A DNA stretch of 64,000 nucleotides from Siphonodentalium dalli (GCA_032622095.1 CP136061.1:41359797-41423796), one strand, 5' to 3'; counted from the first letter of the stretch, positions 12,776 to 23,755 are shown. Notes: generated from the sequence alone by a model not told the origin. A program made the numbers and translations.

Positions 12776-14157
12776 GCTGCCACCTTGGCTTCCACCCTGT
12801 ATCCAGTTGATAAATTTTTACCATAATGGGCCAGAATACCCACATGTCATGGTTCATCTCAGTTCCGTCTCAAAGTTCTGCCCATTTCCTTTCAATAATA
12901 TGACCAGAATCATAAAAGAGGTTCTCCGCAAAATTCCATACTGCAACTTTAAAATGAATTTGTCATGCCCCACACGGAACTGGGACAAACATAATAGAAC
13001 GTAGTTGTCAGTTAATTAACTAACACGTACAATAACCAAGTGAGTCACAATTTCCTACCTTTTTCGGATAACGCAGATAATAATGTTCGGGATATGTTAA
13101 CTTTTAACAAATTTGGTTGCCATTTTGGAAGCCATCTTGAGCAATTTAGTCTATAAACACCGTAGTGTGCCACATTTAAGATAGACCAAAACAATAAACA
13201 CCTTTGATACCCAAGATAGTTGCATTTTACTTGAACAAATGGTCGAACCCTGAAAAGTGAATTTTTGCCGATATTTATGTCAAGATTGTGAGAGAAAAAT
13301 ACAATATTTCTGGTGATGTCAGTGGTGACAATAGTAAAAATGATCCGTGGTGCATCAGACATGTTAGTATGCAATGCATAGAATACAGATTAGCCAATTG
13401 TAGATATCAACCACAACTTGTAAGCGATTGCAGGACACCCTGGGGCAATATTTACCATTTTCCATATTTTGGCGGCCATTTTCGCAGCCATTTTGAGCCA
13501 AGGTAAGATTTTTGGTTCCAGAGAGTTGGAATATTCATAGGTAATGATATGCCTCACTTACATTACAATGTTCTTTTCATTTCTTGTTGAAATGTGACTA
13601 GAATCCCAATTGTGATTTATTGTAAAATTTTGTACCGCGTTCTGTAAAATCGAATTTTTGAGGGATCGGAAGGGGCTAGGGCCCCCATTAATTGCATATT
13701 TAATTGCTCCAATGATTAGTTGATATACAAAATACAAAATAATGTCATATTACTCAACCAGTTCCAAACAGCATGAATTGATCTAGAAGATATTTGTGAA
13801 AAAATGTCTTATTTTAAACTTCCGGCGGCCATTTTGGCGGCCATCTTGGATGGTGAGTTTCAATTTTGGCCAAAAAATGTGTCATTATGTCTTAGCTTCA
13901 CGAAAATATATACATTTGTATACATTTTACGATATTTTCTCGCTATAATTTGCATAAAACTGACTTAGGGTATGGTCTGAAAAACGGCGGCCATTATGGA
14001 CGCCATATTGTCTGGAGTCTACACGGCCACTTTTTTTTCTTGTTAACATTGCTTAAAAGTTGAAGGACATAATAAGGAACAAAATGAGTGGGGTGAAGTT
14101 AAGTCCCAAGGGGGGGGGGGGGTGCAAGGGTACCCATATTAGCTCCCGGACTATAGG

Positions 14158-14331
14158 GATGCATTCAAAACGATTTGGATTACGAGATCAAATATCCTCA
14201 TAAAGCTATGATAACAAGCAGAACAGATTGGCTAACGGCAGACCGGTCCAAATATTTTAACGACAAATGTTACCGAAATTACCTAGAAAATAAAAGTCAT
14301 TTCCGTTGGGCACATCGACTTACTGTTAAAT
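14158..14331 (+). pseudogene. Short open frame fragment between two elements, unrecognised
   Basis: From about 14171 to the TGA at 14341 one plus-strand frame is open for about 57 codons (beginning NDLDYEIKYPHKA, with FRWAHRLTV near its end). It is squeezed between FB1 and a hairpin MITE. The composition looks protein-like, but no family is recognised and there is no start codon at its left edge. It could be a retrotransposon or exon remnant, or chance. Confidence 0.2.
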
Positions 14332-14716
14332 CACATATGTGACCCGCCATATCAAATCCAGTCGTAAGTCGGGATTTTTTTTACCCTGTGCCAATGCATT
14401 ATCTTATATATGCGAGTCGACCATAGGTCGCCTCGCATATATAAGAGAATGCATTGGCCTAACAATTTTTTATCATTTTTTTTAAATAAATGTTTCTCAC
14501 AATTTTTAGGACATAACATAAAAAACATCCATTACCCTGCATGGAGCCCCACACATATATAGAAGCATATAGAAGAGTGTCGTCTGCTCATGTTTGTCTG
14601 GGGCTCTATATGGGTGAAATTATAAAATTGTTAAAGAATACAAGAAAAAATTATTAAAATTGTAAAAAATTGTTAGGCCAACGCATTCTCTTATATATGC
14701 GAGGCGACCTATGGTC
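14332..14716. mobile_element. Hairpin MITE, right end truncated (family H1)
   Basis: Starts with CATATGTGACCCGCCATAT and runs through a complete 69-bp hairpin (14390..14458). An internal spacer follows, nearly identical to that of the intact copy at 62982..63450. The second hairpin starts at 14677 but is cut at 14716, so the right terminal repeat is lost at the junction with the LINE fragment. It is non-coding. Confidence 0.8.
14390..14458. repeat. 69-bp hairpin (H1 core)
   Basis: Near-perfect inverted repeat with arms of about 33 bp and a 3-nt loop. The left arm begins gccaatgcatt and the right arm ends aatgcattggc. This copy carries one extra change (gcattatc for gcattctc). Confidence 0.9.
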
Positions 14717-14729
14717 ATGCAACTAGTAT

Positions 14730-14925
14730 TCTGCTGGAACCCATTTTGCAGGGGGTGAACCGCAATAGAATATGGAACGTTTTCTTTCAAGCGTGATAGT
14801 ATAACCCGTTCAAATAATTTGTAGAGAACTGGAAGTAGAGTTATTGCCCTGTAACTGTCAAATGACTCTTTAGGTTTCCGAGCGCCTTTATGCAGTGAAA
14901 ATATAATGCCAAGTTTTGCGTTCAA
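14730..14925 (-). pseudogene. LINE reverse transcriptase fragment
   Basis: The minus-strand frame encodes a recognisable non-LTR reverse transcriptase segment: GIIFSLHKG, then DSYRAITLLPVLYKLFERV, then HPLQNGFQQN.SCMT. These correspond to the early RT motifs, with the substrate-binding PLQNGFQ block. The fragment stops after this point at the truncated hairpin MITE; the catalytic FADD part and the C-terminus are absent. It is dead and 3'-truncated, in the same orientation as the coiled-coil frames upstream (15223..16208), which may be remnants of the same element. Confidence 0.8.
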
Positions 14926-15222
14926 TTGAGTGAATGCAAGTACAGTAAGTTATTATAATGTAGGCAATACAATTAAGACCGCCGTGTTTAGGCGCGATAA
15001 CTTTGGTTCGCCGTGTAAGGGCTTGGTTCCCATTGTCTGCATGTAACACATTTCGGCCAGAAATTAGGAGCATTCACTTTGGACAAACTATCATTTAAAA
15101 TGTTTACTCTGAGAGTTGATTGACCATTTGCACTGCTCATTATGCGAATTATAGAAAATAATTTGCTATCTTTTTCATGTCAATGTTATCAAGAACTCCT
15201 TCGAGAAAATGTCGTGTGATTA

Positions 15223-15879
15223 TCATAGGAGATTCGTTCCTGTTGTAAAAGAATCTTCTCCTGTCACGCATAGGTTCATAGTGTTTGTCTTTGGGAGAAG
15301 TAGGTGGACGCTCAGAACTCGGAGGGTTGGAATCGGTATGTCCAGGTGTGGCGTGTACCCGGCATCATTTAGCTGTATATCACTTACATCGTTACCTAAT
15401 TCAGAAGGTGAACATGGGATACTGTTTGGAAGTGACGAGTTCTGGTCATAATCACCACGATAAGATCTGGAAACCGATTTACGCGAAAGTTTGGATAAAA
15501 CTCCGGACGGCCGGAATTCCTTCATATTGTCTACATCTGACATCACGGCTTTGAACAGTTTATCGGTGTAGCTTTCGAATTCCTTCACCATTGTGCCCAT
15601 GAATTTAGATAGAGTATTACCACACATTTCCTCACATTTATTTGCACAGTCGCATTTCACAGTAGATGGTTTTGTCTGTGCAACTACTTTCACTTCCCCT
15701 CTTAGACAGCTTACAGCACTGGTGATGGATTTATTCTGATGGATGGACTTAAGAAGAGACTCCGATAACTCAGCGATATCTTGCTTTACAGTTTTTAAGT
15801 CGTTTTTCAGTTTGGCGGTGCCGTCGTATTTATCATCTTGTAGCCGTTCTACTGTGATTTGAGCTGATGTCGCGGCCAA
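15223..15879 (-). pseudogene. Unrecognised coiled-coil-type frame, possible LINE ORF1-like remnant
   Basis: A 218-codon minus-strand frame. Its first half is rich in Lys, Glu, Asp and Leu in helical spacing (residues 10-70), followed by a small Cys cluster (CDCANKCEEMCG near residue 75). The remainder is Ser/Pro-rich. It lies about 300 bp upstream (minus strand) of a LINE reverse transcriptase fragment and continues, in another frame, from 15849..16208. Position and composition suggest the N-terminal or ORF1 part of a decayed retroelement, but I do not recognise the family. A host gene exon is the alternative. Confidence 0.35.
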
Positions 15880-16208
15880 GAACTTTCTTTCGTCATATTT
15901 TGAATTTCCTGCACTTTCTTATCCATTATGATCAGCCTATTTTCCAGAGAATCTTGATTAGCCCTTAGTTTCGGAACTGATTCGTGTAGTATGTGTTCGG
16001 CTGATTGAACGCGGCCTTGCAGGTCTAGAATTTCGGCTTTGCACTGAATTGAATAGTCAATAAGAATTTTCAGGCCCCAACCTTCGTTACTATTTTGTAC
16101 GTTTTTGGCTGTGCTTGCACCGGTTGATTTCGATTTTGAACATTTTGTAGAAGTTGAAATAAGGCCCTGTAGACATTCAGAATGTTCTTCTACCAGATAA
16201 TAGAGCAA
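15849..16208 (-). pseudogene. Unrecognised coiled-coil frame upstream of 15223..15879
   Basis: A 119-codon minus-strand frame with a heptad-like stretch (about residues 60-105, including ILDLQGRVQSAEH and LENRLIIMDKKVQEIQN). It overlaps the next frame by about 30 bp, so a single frameshift would join the two; together they look like one broken coding region. No domain is recognised. Confidence 0.3.
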
Positions 16209-17540
16209 ATTGTAGATATCATTGGAAAGTTTGTTCGATATCGTGTCACCAGACGATTTTACTCTAATCGGATTGAGTACATTTAAACGCTACGCTAGGG
16301 AGACATGGGACAATACCGGTAACCGTATATTCTTTCTCAAAGTCAAACCGGATCCATTGTCATTATGGCGACCTTGGATCCTTTGTCGCAATGAAAAGTC
16401 TTTTCTCTCAACGTGCTTAAGTGTGGTACAGATATTGCACTAAACATCATACGATAAACACATAACGTGTTGCCAATGCCTGGAGACTTACACCAATATA
16501 ATGTTTAACAATGTACAAAGACAGCTGTTCGATATTCGAACAAGAGAGACGTTATTCATTCTGGTACTCTGTTATTGATTACTATGGAATTTATATGTTC
16601 AATATTTTGGATCGATACAATGACGAGACTTTCCTATCGTACTGTTTGGAGGATGTATAACACTGCGGTTAAACTTTGCAACGAAGAACAATTATTTAGA
16701 TTCTGCATTCGATTTATATGCGAATTTTTGAGCATTCTCGCAACTTGAGTATTCTCTGAAAGACAGCTAATGTCACTTTGTGAGGCAACTTCCCTTTCTC
16801 TTTCTCTCACAGAATCTCTGATTTTCAAATAATTGAAGAACTTCCTGATTTTAGGGACACCACGAAACATGGTTCACATCCACAATTGGTTCATACTTCC
16901 ACGTAATGGGGACCTCTGTCCTGCTGGCCTTCTTGCGTTCTCGTTCGGAGAACTGACCTTTCCTGGCGAGACCGGATAGTGACACAATCGCAGAACACAC
17001 GTCATGGTATATATTTCTCCCCCATGAACGGATATATGTTCTTGGATTCTTGAAACGTTCATCTCCCGTTGATCCGGTACTGGGGTTAATATTTGAACAA
17101 CTATATACACATTTTCTTGATCTGGGCCCGTGCCTTCCATATATCAAGAGGAAATCGGAAACAATTGGCAATGACATTCTAGAATACGTAGATTCTATCG
17201 CTAAATTAGTTCGCCATTGAGCTTTTTGTTAAACTATTATCGTCTATTTGCTATATGTTTGTTATCTGCTGTTATATATTTTATTAATTATTTTGCATAA
17301 ATAAATAAATAAAACATGACACCGGTTATTTCCTAACATCAACATTGAATCAGCGCCGAAGGTTTCAAAACTCAAGTTTCCAAATCATTACCCCCCCCCC
17401 CACCAAAGAGGACAAACCATTAAAAACACATTAGAAAAGGGATATAGATTATAAGCGGAAAATGAGTGAACTAAGGGATTATTGACACCTCAAGCAGGTA
17501 CCACCGGAAACAATAGCTGAAAGATAACTTTGTCCGCGAA
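16209..17540. other. No feature recognised
   Basis: Several overlapping short open frames (for example minus 16851..17177), none with a motif I can name. A short AT-rich stretch with tandem ATAA near 17300 and a C run at 17391-17402 follow. It may be retroelement debris between two LINE fragments. Confidence 0.3.
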
Positions 17541-17546
17541 CAATAG

Positions 17547-18180
17547 TTGTCATCCAGCGATACATCAATGATACACGCTCTCATGAGATTCCGGACAAGA
17601 AATCATAAATTACCAATCGAAGAAGGATCATGGACAAATCGAGACTACTCGGAAAGAAAGTTCTCATTATGTGACGCAGAGTTAGGAGATGAATTCCACG
17701 CTATCTTGAAGTGTGAAAAATTAAAGGGTTTGAGAGTAAGATACATCAAACCATACTATTTCAATAGACCAAACACTTTGAAGTTGAACCAATTATTCAA
17801 TCAAAATAGCGAGCGCAAAACAAAAAACCTTTCGGTATTTATTAAAAAGATTTTTGGAAATTTTCAGAAACTCCTGAGGCTTACGCGCATGTGTGCGCGT
17901 TCACATTTGTAGGTACTCGAGTACCTTTAGCAAATATAAATTCGTTGATACACACCATAATTATACCATATATTAGTAAATATATTATCTGACTTTATGA
18001 TGAGTAAACAAGTATACATCCATTAAACACGACATCGATGTATTATTTATCCTAATTATTTTCTGTGTATGTATACATGTACATGATATATTGATGATAC
18101 GCAATTGTGTCATATGTATTGTCTCTGTAATGTCTATTATGATGACCAGAGTTACTATTAAATTGAATTAAATTGAATTG
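17547..18180 (+). pseudogene. LINE 3' end (ORF2 C-terminus and 3' UTR)
   Basis: Open frame 17547..17912 carries the conserved C-terminal block found after the RT of many invertebrate non-LTR elements: a FRTRNHKLPIEEGSW stretch, then a Cys-x-x-x-ELGDEFHAILKC motif. It corresponds to the same block in 48583..49254 and 55550..55800. The element is strongly 5'-truncated (no RT core). The segment 17913-18180 looks like its 3' UTR and ends in an (AATTG)-type tail near 18160-18180, typical of LINE 3' ends. Confidence 0.75.
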
Positions 18181-18911
18181 TCGGCAGATCGAGATGCTCC
18201 CGTTTCCATACCATTCAGTTTCGTTTACACATTTGAGTAATTCTCAGGATATAATTATACAGCATATAACTGAGAACCTATATAAGCTATGACACTTGGT
18301 GATTGTGTTATTAATATTACATATATATTGTACCATGCACATATACCTAACATTGTATTTTGCTTGTATATACCACATCTCCCGCATCCATTAATGGAGG
18401 AATACAATCATGTCTGCCTGTCTGTCAAGTGCAAATAACAACAACTGCAATGCAATTATTTATTTCGGAAACACATTCCAAAATCGATATTATCACAGCA
18501 TATATATAGAAAACCAGATATAGACAAAACAATATAAACATGAGGCGGTTCGGAGACAATGTGCTTTTTATATAGACAATACGTCATTTTTGATACGCCC
18601 GCTTGTAAAAACAAAAACAAACTGTATGTTTACACCACTTCCAAAGTGCAGTTAATGTCAACCAATTCAACCAAACAAAAACTACAGAGCATCTAGTACA
18701 TGTACTATTGTTGCTTATATTACATTGTTATTGTTTTCTTTTTTCAATAAAATGTAATATACGTTCAATTTATCTCAAGATATGTTCCGAATCAAAGTGG
18801 CTAAAAGTAAATGCAAAGTGGCTAAAATAAATTGGCGTTTGGCTAAAAGAATGGCTAATGAAATTTCTGGGCCAGCGGGAACACTGGCATCTACACATTC
18901 ACAAACTGCAT
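18181..18911 (-). other. 3' flank of the lectin/PAN gene, probable 3' UTR
   Basis: Sequence downstream (minus strand) of the stop codon at 18912. A minus-strand AATAAA lies at 18459-18464 (TTTATT on plus) and would give a 3' UTR of about 450 bp. This is only a candidate; no downstream GT-rich element was verified. Confidence 0.35.
18459..18464 (-). terminator. Candidate polyadenylation signal AATAAA
   Basis: Canonical hexamer on the minus strand about 450 bp downstream of the lectin/PAN stop codon. Such hexamers are frequent by chance in AT-rich DNA. Confidence 0.3.
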
Positions 18912-19213
18912 TTAACTGACTGAGAAATAGTCAAATTCTGGCTGAGAAGTGAAGGTATAGCGGTTCGAACAGCCGTAAAACTTGCACTCCATGCTGCTGG
19001 ATCCAGCGAACGCGAACGAGAAACAGTCATTCCGCTCTACGCACGCAGTGGCACAGGACAGGCGACTGACAGAAATAACCGCTCCCACGTGGTCCTCACG
19101 CGGCACCATGCCTCGGAATAAACGACGGAAGTGCTCCCATCCACGCCCGCGTTGTTCTAGGCAACCAATGTCGCTGCTTGTAGTAGACGTCGTAGATGCA
19201 GTCGTTGTAGGAT
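18912..19213 (-). CDS. Lectin/PAN gene, exon 4: linker, PAN/apple-like domain, stop
   Basis: Last exon of the gene assembled here. It starts at an acceptor (ATTGCAG|ATCC at 19213), phase 1, and ends with TAA at 18912-18914. It encodes residues 157-256: a Thr/Ser-rich linker (about 159-170, likely O-glycosylated), then a PAN/apple-like domain. The domain shows six cysteines (174, 210, 214, 220, 233, 238) in the family pattern SC..AC.....C.SFAF......CKF, and ends shortly after FDYF. PAN domains bind protein or carbohydrate ligands and occur with C-type lectin domains in invertebrate secreted proteins. There is no membrane segment or GPI-like tail, so the product is probably secreted. The frame would join exon 3 to give a continuous coding sequence. 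Confidence 0.8.
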
Positions 19214-20728
19214 CTGCAATAGTATTAGAGACCTTTCGCAAAATCACTATTTATACGATTACGGATAAGATATATTGTCCTAGAATAAGATGGACACCAT
19301 CACAACTTACATACGACGGTTAATTGGTGAGACGACATATGCTCCACTATATTCAGTTACACATACAGTGATGCTCTAAATAATCGACTCCTTAACCACA
19401 GCAGAATTATTGGGAAAATGTTCAGGATTTAGTCGGAAATATGGCTTGTTGCCATTCATCAGAAAGCTCTCACTGGGTGGAGAAAACAAATATAATGTAT
19501 TCGTATTTGTGGCTTTACTAATTTGCATGTATTGTATATGTTCGGTGCGTTATTTAATGCTGCATGTCATAAACTGATTTCCATTATAATTGCCATGTTG
19601 TTTGCGTCGTTCATTGAGCACATGAGTATATTTTGCACCAATCAATGAGTCTTCAATATAAAACCCGCATTGACAATGGATTGTTATGGAGATATATTTT
19701 CTAAATAAAATGTTGTTCTTTTCAGCTTGCCCGAACAGAGTTCAACGGAAAATGTAAATTCATCAGATGCAATGCTGACTGGGAACTATTTCACATAATT
19801 GGACGAAAAGTTAGCAGCAAGATTCGCCCAGTAAAATTAATCTTGAAAGACAAATCTACCAGCGATCCTATGATTATAAATGCCATATAATATAACAGAG
19901 AGATCTCAAATATCACTGGACACTCAATATTATATTACAACGAGGAATTTTAAAAGGACGAATTTGAATTAACGCATAAGTGAGAAAGGTCTGAGAAGAG
20001 AGATGCAAATCCAAATAAATTCAATCAAATACACGGAAACAATATTGTAGAACGAACAATATAAAGTTATTGTGATTTACAGTAATTATATGTAATAATC
20101 GGGAACTATTTATAGTAAATTACATGTAATGGTCGGGAACTATTTATAGTAAATTGCATGCACTGATCGGAAACTATTTCGAACGAAGTTGAGAACTCCA
20201 TGTTATTTCGGTGCTAATTATGTCGTTGCAGATTTGATATATTGGGGAAGTTTTCAGTTATTTGTGCCCATTAATGATGCATTCAGAGTTCCATACATTC
20301 AATTGCAACAACAACAACAACAACAACAATAATAATAATAACATCATAAACAATATAATTTAGCATCATGTTCTACTTTGTTATGTTGATACACATATGA
20401 TATATAAACGAGACGAATAATTATCTATTGACTAAAGTGTGCTATCTTCAATTATATTGGTCGATAGCTACACAAGATAAACCCGTATTGTGTGTTCAAC
20501 ATCGAATCCCATGATATTTCTGGGAACCACACAGAAAGTTGTCCGTATCGTGTAGCTGCCTCGATTCCGAAATATCATATTGTCGCTTACGTCACAACGC
20601 GGAAGTAAACCCCATGATATCTCCGAGAACAACACATAATATTTCCGTATTGATCACTGTATTGATTGTGTATTTGTCAAAGCAGAGGAATGAGAGGAAT
20701 GACGTCAGTTTAAATCTGAGTCAAGAGT
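19214..20728. other. Intron 3 of the lectin/PAN gene, left part
   Basis: Mostly unassigned AT-rich intron. At 19558-19680 a fragment (gatttccattataattgcca, gcacatgagt) matches the MITE family at 37268 and 55340. A short interspersed (CAA)n/(TAA)n microsatellite lies at 20309-20342. Words such as gggaactatttatagtaaatt are repeated at 20100-20180. Confidence 0.4.
20309..20342. repeat. (CAA)n(TAA)n microsatellite
   Basis: About seven CAA units followed by about four TAA units. Confidence 0.9.
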
Positions 20729-20729
20729 G

Positions 20730-20866
20730 TGATTATCACACAAATACTTATGATTACAATTGTGTATAATTATTGTATCATATATATATATTTATTGTTA
20801 TTTATGTTGTGACATCGGCCCCGTGTGGGTGTAATTGTCAATAAACTTATCTTATCTTATCTTATC
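20730..20866 (+). repeat. Probable LINE 3' tail
   Basis: Contains ggtgtaattgtcaataaact followed by (TCTTA)n, a common 3' end structure of invertebrate non-LTR elements. No coding part remains upstream. Confidence 0.45.
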
Positions 20867-21150
20867 AAATACTTCTGACAATACCAAAGAATATATTTTT
20901 GTCACTGAAATATTCACAAAATAATTGTTGGTGTCCTAAAACATCGAAACTGTATGGAAGAAATTATTTGAAAATTCAATATCGAACAAAATGGCGTCTT
21001 TCTTGTTGCAAACATGTTATTTATTACAATAAAATCTAAATAAAAAGTTAAATTGGTTTCGTAATAATCTGTCTTTAACCCTGAATACACCTTTAATCCG
21101 TTCTTAACTAAATAATCATTGACGAGCTGCTCCCAAACCTTTAAATAGTG
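20867..21150. other. Intron 3, no gene; leader of hairpin element H2
   Basis: AT-rich. From about 21078 it resembles the sequence next to the H2 hairpin at 61260-61350 (aaccct..tactaaat..cattgac). That leader is related to the 68-bp minisatellite unit. Confidence 0.35.
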
Positions 21151-21463
21151 CGTCTGTCATTTGCAGAATGAGGTCCCCAGAGGGTGAATTTAGTGATGCT
21201 AGCCCGCTTAGCGGGCTAGCATCACCAAATTCACCCTCTGGGGACCTCATTAGCGGGCTAGCATCACTAAATTAACCCTCTGGGGACCTCATTCTGCAGG
21301 CTAGCATCACCAAATTCACCCTCTGGGGACCTCATTCTGCTTACACATCTGCAGAATGAGGTTCCCAGAGGGTGAATTTGGTGATGCTAACACGCTATGC
21401 GGGCTAGCTTCACTAAATTCACCCTCTGGGGACCTCATTCTGCAAATGACAGACACACTATTT
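21151..21463. repeat. H2 hairpin element, expanded array
   Basis: Built from the arm gcagaatgaggtccccagag + ggtgaatttagtgatgctag and its reverse complement. A full palindrome (21151-21250) is followed by two extra right arms (21251-21340), then a second palindrome (21350-21455), ending in aaatgacagacacacta, the inverse of the start. Other copies: 28671, 29010 (degenerate), 42016, 53801, 54092 (half) and 61351. It is non-coding. Confidence 0.9.
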
Positions 21464-22220
21464 CCAGGCTTGGTTGTTCCGTATTTAGGAAATGTTTAAA
21501 TAATAATTTGGTCGTTTGTTGAACTTAAAATCTAAACATTTCCATTCAATAAGTATTAATTCTTCATAACTTCTAATATGATCGCACGTGACACGTAGTG
21601 GAGCAACCACACAAATACATCAAACTATCACAACAATTTCCACCAATACACGTATTTTCCAACTGTTGCTGTGTCAGTCATGGGATTTCAATATGTTGAA
21701 TACTTTCACCAAAGTTGGAGGGGCGGATTCCGCGGAACACTACAGTACAACCACCCTGCCACCACGTATCTCGTTAAAGCAACTCATACACATCCATGCC
21801 AAACTAAAGCTAGCAACTTCCACGTTTATATATGACAAATATAAATGTTTACATGGGCGCTATATCCCAAAATATCACTGGGGAAATGACATTTGAAAAC
21901 ATGATGAAGAATATAATCTTATATACACTCACTAGTTTTAACAGAAGAACAAACAAAAAAGGAACAATGAAAACCAAACAAACAAACAACACGTTTGTAG
22001 GGAGGGATCCCATATTTATTGTGTGTTGTCATATACCGTATAAACATGTTGTATTATGTGTCATGTGTGTTACTCATTAATGTGTGTTCTTGTAATAAAG
22101 CTTTGATTTGCCTACTGGTGACTAAAAGACTTATCAAAGTCAAATATACATTACATAACAAAAGCGATTATACACTGATAGAGCCTCTATTTATGTCCCT
22201 TGTCAGTACGGTAAATAAAG

Positions 22221-22224
<4 letters not shown>
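21464..22224. other. Intron 3, unassigned
   Basis: A 102-codon open frame at 21588..21896 has no recognised motif and no splice support. A stretch at 21901-22220 has short direct A-rich repeats. No gene is supported. Confidence 0.35.

Positions 22225-22263
<39 letters not shown>
22225..22263. repeat. (TA)n microsatellite
   Basis: About 17 TA repeats following a short GT run. Confidence 0.95.
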
Positions 22264-22264
<1 letters not shown>

Positions 22265-22265
<1 letters not shown>

Positions 22266-22745
22266 CCGTGGCCAAAGAGTGGTATACCGCTCTTTAGTAC
22301 CAAACGTTAAAGAGCAGTATATATAATATGGGTCTGACACGCTAAAGAACGGTATCCCGCTTCTTAACGTTTGATGCTAAAGAGCGGTATACCGTTCTTT
22401 AGTACCAAACGCTAAAGAGTTGTATACCACTCTTTGGCTCTAAATAACGGTCGGCTATACCGCGTTTTAGCGGTTGGTACTAAATAAAGGTGTACCGCTC
22501 TTCGTCGTTGGCACTAAACACGGTATACTGTTATTCAGCGACAAACGCCAAAGAACGGTGCGCATGAGTGTGGTGTACGTGTAGCGGTATATACCAATAT
22601 TTAGCTATACGTGGTCCTGGCGCAAAAAAGAACGGTCTTACATTATCATCCGTACTGCTCGATCTTCAGTGTCCGGCTATAAGAGCCATATACCGTTCCT
22701 TAGCCCCCATCGCTAAAGACCGGTATACCGTTCTTTGGCCATTTT
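22265..22745. repeat. Array of decaying palindromes centred on GGTATACC
   Basis: A unit of about 35 bp, ctaaagagcGGTATACCgt + tctttag with a taccaaacg linker, is recognisable about ten times with increasing decay to the right. The best units are at about 22273, 22376, 22411 and 22715. Each unit is itself a perfect or near-perfect dyad, so either strand could form serial hairpins. No related sequence was noticed elsewhere in the window. Confidence 0.75.
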
Positions 22746-23284
22746 GTATATATAATTGCGTCTAGTCTAAATCAGTGTTTCCGGTAAAGACCAAATGTGT
22801 CTGGATTCTGGCCCACAAAACCAACTGACGTAAATTACGTCATGGACCATGTCATGACGTCTTCGCTGGTTTTCGGTCAGCTAACCAACGAAAATGGTCA
22901 AAATGAAACTAATTCATAGGCCTACATAACATAGGAATTGTTCAGAAAAACTGAAGTTGTTAATTTCATAACCATCCAACTTGGTCCACTTCCGATTCCG
23001 TGATTTCACAATTTCTTTTTGGATATTATTGTTCCCAGGATGCTATGCAAAAGCGGGGCGGAAGTCACGTGATTTTTAACCCATTTTACTTGTCCGGATT
23101 TTCATCGCGTCGAAATTCTGTTTCATGGTATTGTAAAAATTAATGACGTCTTTCACGCCTAAACTTGAAAAGCAAAACAGCGCCTGAACACCTCTAAAAC
23201 GAATAATAGACCATTCAATGTATACACGTATAACTTAGTGGGATAATCCATTTAGTACAGAAAGGTTTAAATCGAAGTTTGTAC
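22746..23284. other. Intron 3, part next to exon 3
   Basis: Contains gacgtaaattacgtca and catgtcatgacgtc near 22826-22862, and shares words in reverse orientation with 7300-7700, suggesting an old dispersed repeat. The donor of exon 3 is at 23284/23285. Confidence 0.4.
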
Positions 23285-23506
23285 CTGCAGCCGCCTCGCA
23301 GACGACATCGTTGGTTCCTCTAGTTGGTTCTTTATACTCCCACAAGTCATTCAGTTGTATGTGGTCAGTACCCGCTACAGTTTCGTCCGAGTCTTGGTTA
23401 CCTTCAAATCTGAGGTTAGTTGGAATCGTCGTTTGTCCGAGTCCAGCCCACAACCACGTACTGTTTATATATTCGAGCCCAATCCATACATAATTAGCAT
23501 AGGGAT
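23285..23506 (-). CDS. Lectin/PAN gene, exon 3: second half of the C-type lectin domain
   Basis: Encodes residues 83-156. The acceptor is TTCCCACCAG|ATCCC (23506) and the donor GCTGCAG|GTACAA (23285/23284); both junctions are phase 1 and the length, 222 nt, is a multiple of three. The frame shows the C-type lectin fold signature WIGL (residues 90-93), the tryptophans of the WLWAGLG block (100 and 102) and the terminal VVCEA cysteine (152), the usual partner of Cys59 in exon 2. Asn97 is in an N-glycosylation sequon (NST). The loop that carries EPN or QPD in calcium-dependent sugar-binding members reads EGNQDSDE, and the second (C2-C3) cysteine pair is absent, so canonical sugar binding is doubtful. 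The 5' end of this exon is duplicated twice upstream (23541..23755). Confidence 0.85.
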
Positions 23507-23755
23507 CTGGTGGGAAGGAAACATTAAATATAACAGAGACCGAGTCCAGCCCACAACCACGTACTGTTTATATATTCGAGCCCAGTCCATAAATAATTAG
23601 CATGGGGATCTGGTGGGAAGGAAACGCTAAATATAACAGAGACGCACCGAGTCCAGCCCACAACCACGTACTGTTTATATATTCGAGCCCAATCCATAAA
23701 TACTTAGCATGGGGATCTGGTGGGAAGGAAACGCTAAATATAACAGAGACGTATC
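23436..23755 (-). repeat. Three tandem copies of the intron 2 / exon 3 junction
   Basis: A unit of about 103 bp (23436-23540, 23541-23645, 23646-23750) is repeated in tandem. Each copy holds the last 30-odd bases of intron 2, a usable acceptor (tcccaccag|atcc) and the first 70 bases of exon 3. Only the copy at lower coordinates continues into full exon 3; in the other two the exon part runs into the next copy's intron and soon reaches a stop. The copies differ at a few bases (WIGL in one, WTGL in another). Confidence 0.9.

Larger units (their letters stand above)
9005..14153. mobile_element. Foldback element FB1 (5.1 kb)
   Basis: The whole segment reads as one huge inverted repeat. Its ends are TAGTCCGGGAGCTAATA (9005) and the reverse complement (…GCTCCCGGACTA, 14153). 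Both ends touch a TA, so a TA target duplication is plausible with GTCCGGGAGC as the true terminus. The left arm runs to about 12070 and the right arm from about 12131, with only about 60 bp between them. Each arm has a unique outer part (poly-C or poly-G run, blocks of atggccgcc) and an inner part filled with degenerate satellite. No transposase is seen. The organisation matches the foldback class (FB, Galileo-type): long terminal inverted repeats containing tandem repeats. It shares most of its sequence with FB2 at 30193..36238. Confidence 0.85.

Noticed and set aside
16851-17177. 108-codon minus-strand frame as a gene
   Set aside because: The opposite strand is also largely open over the same stretch and no motif is recognisable on either.
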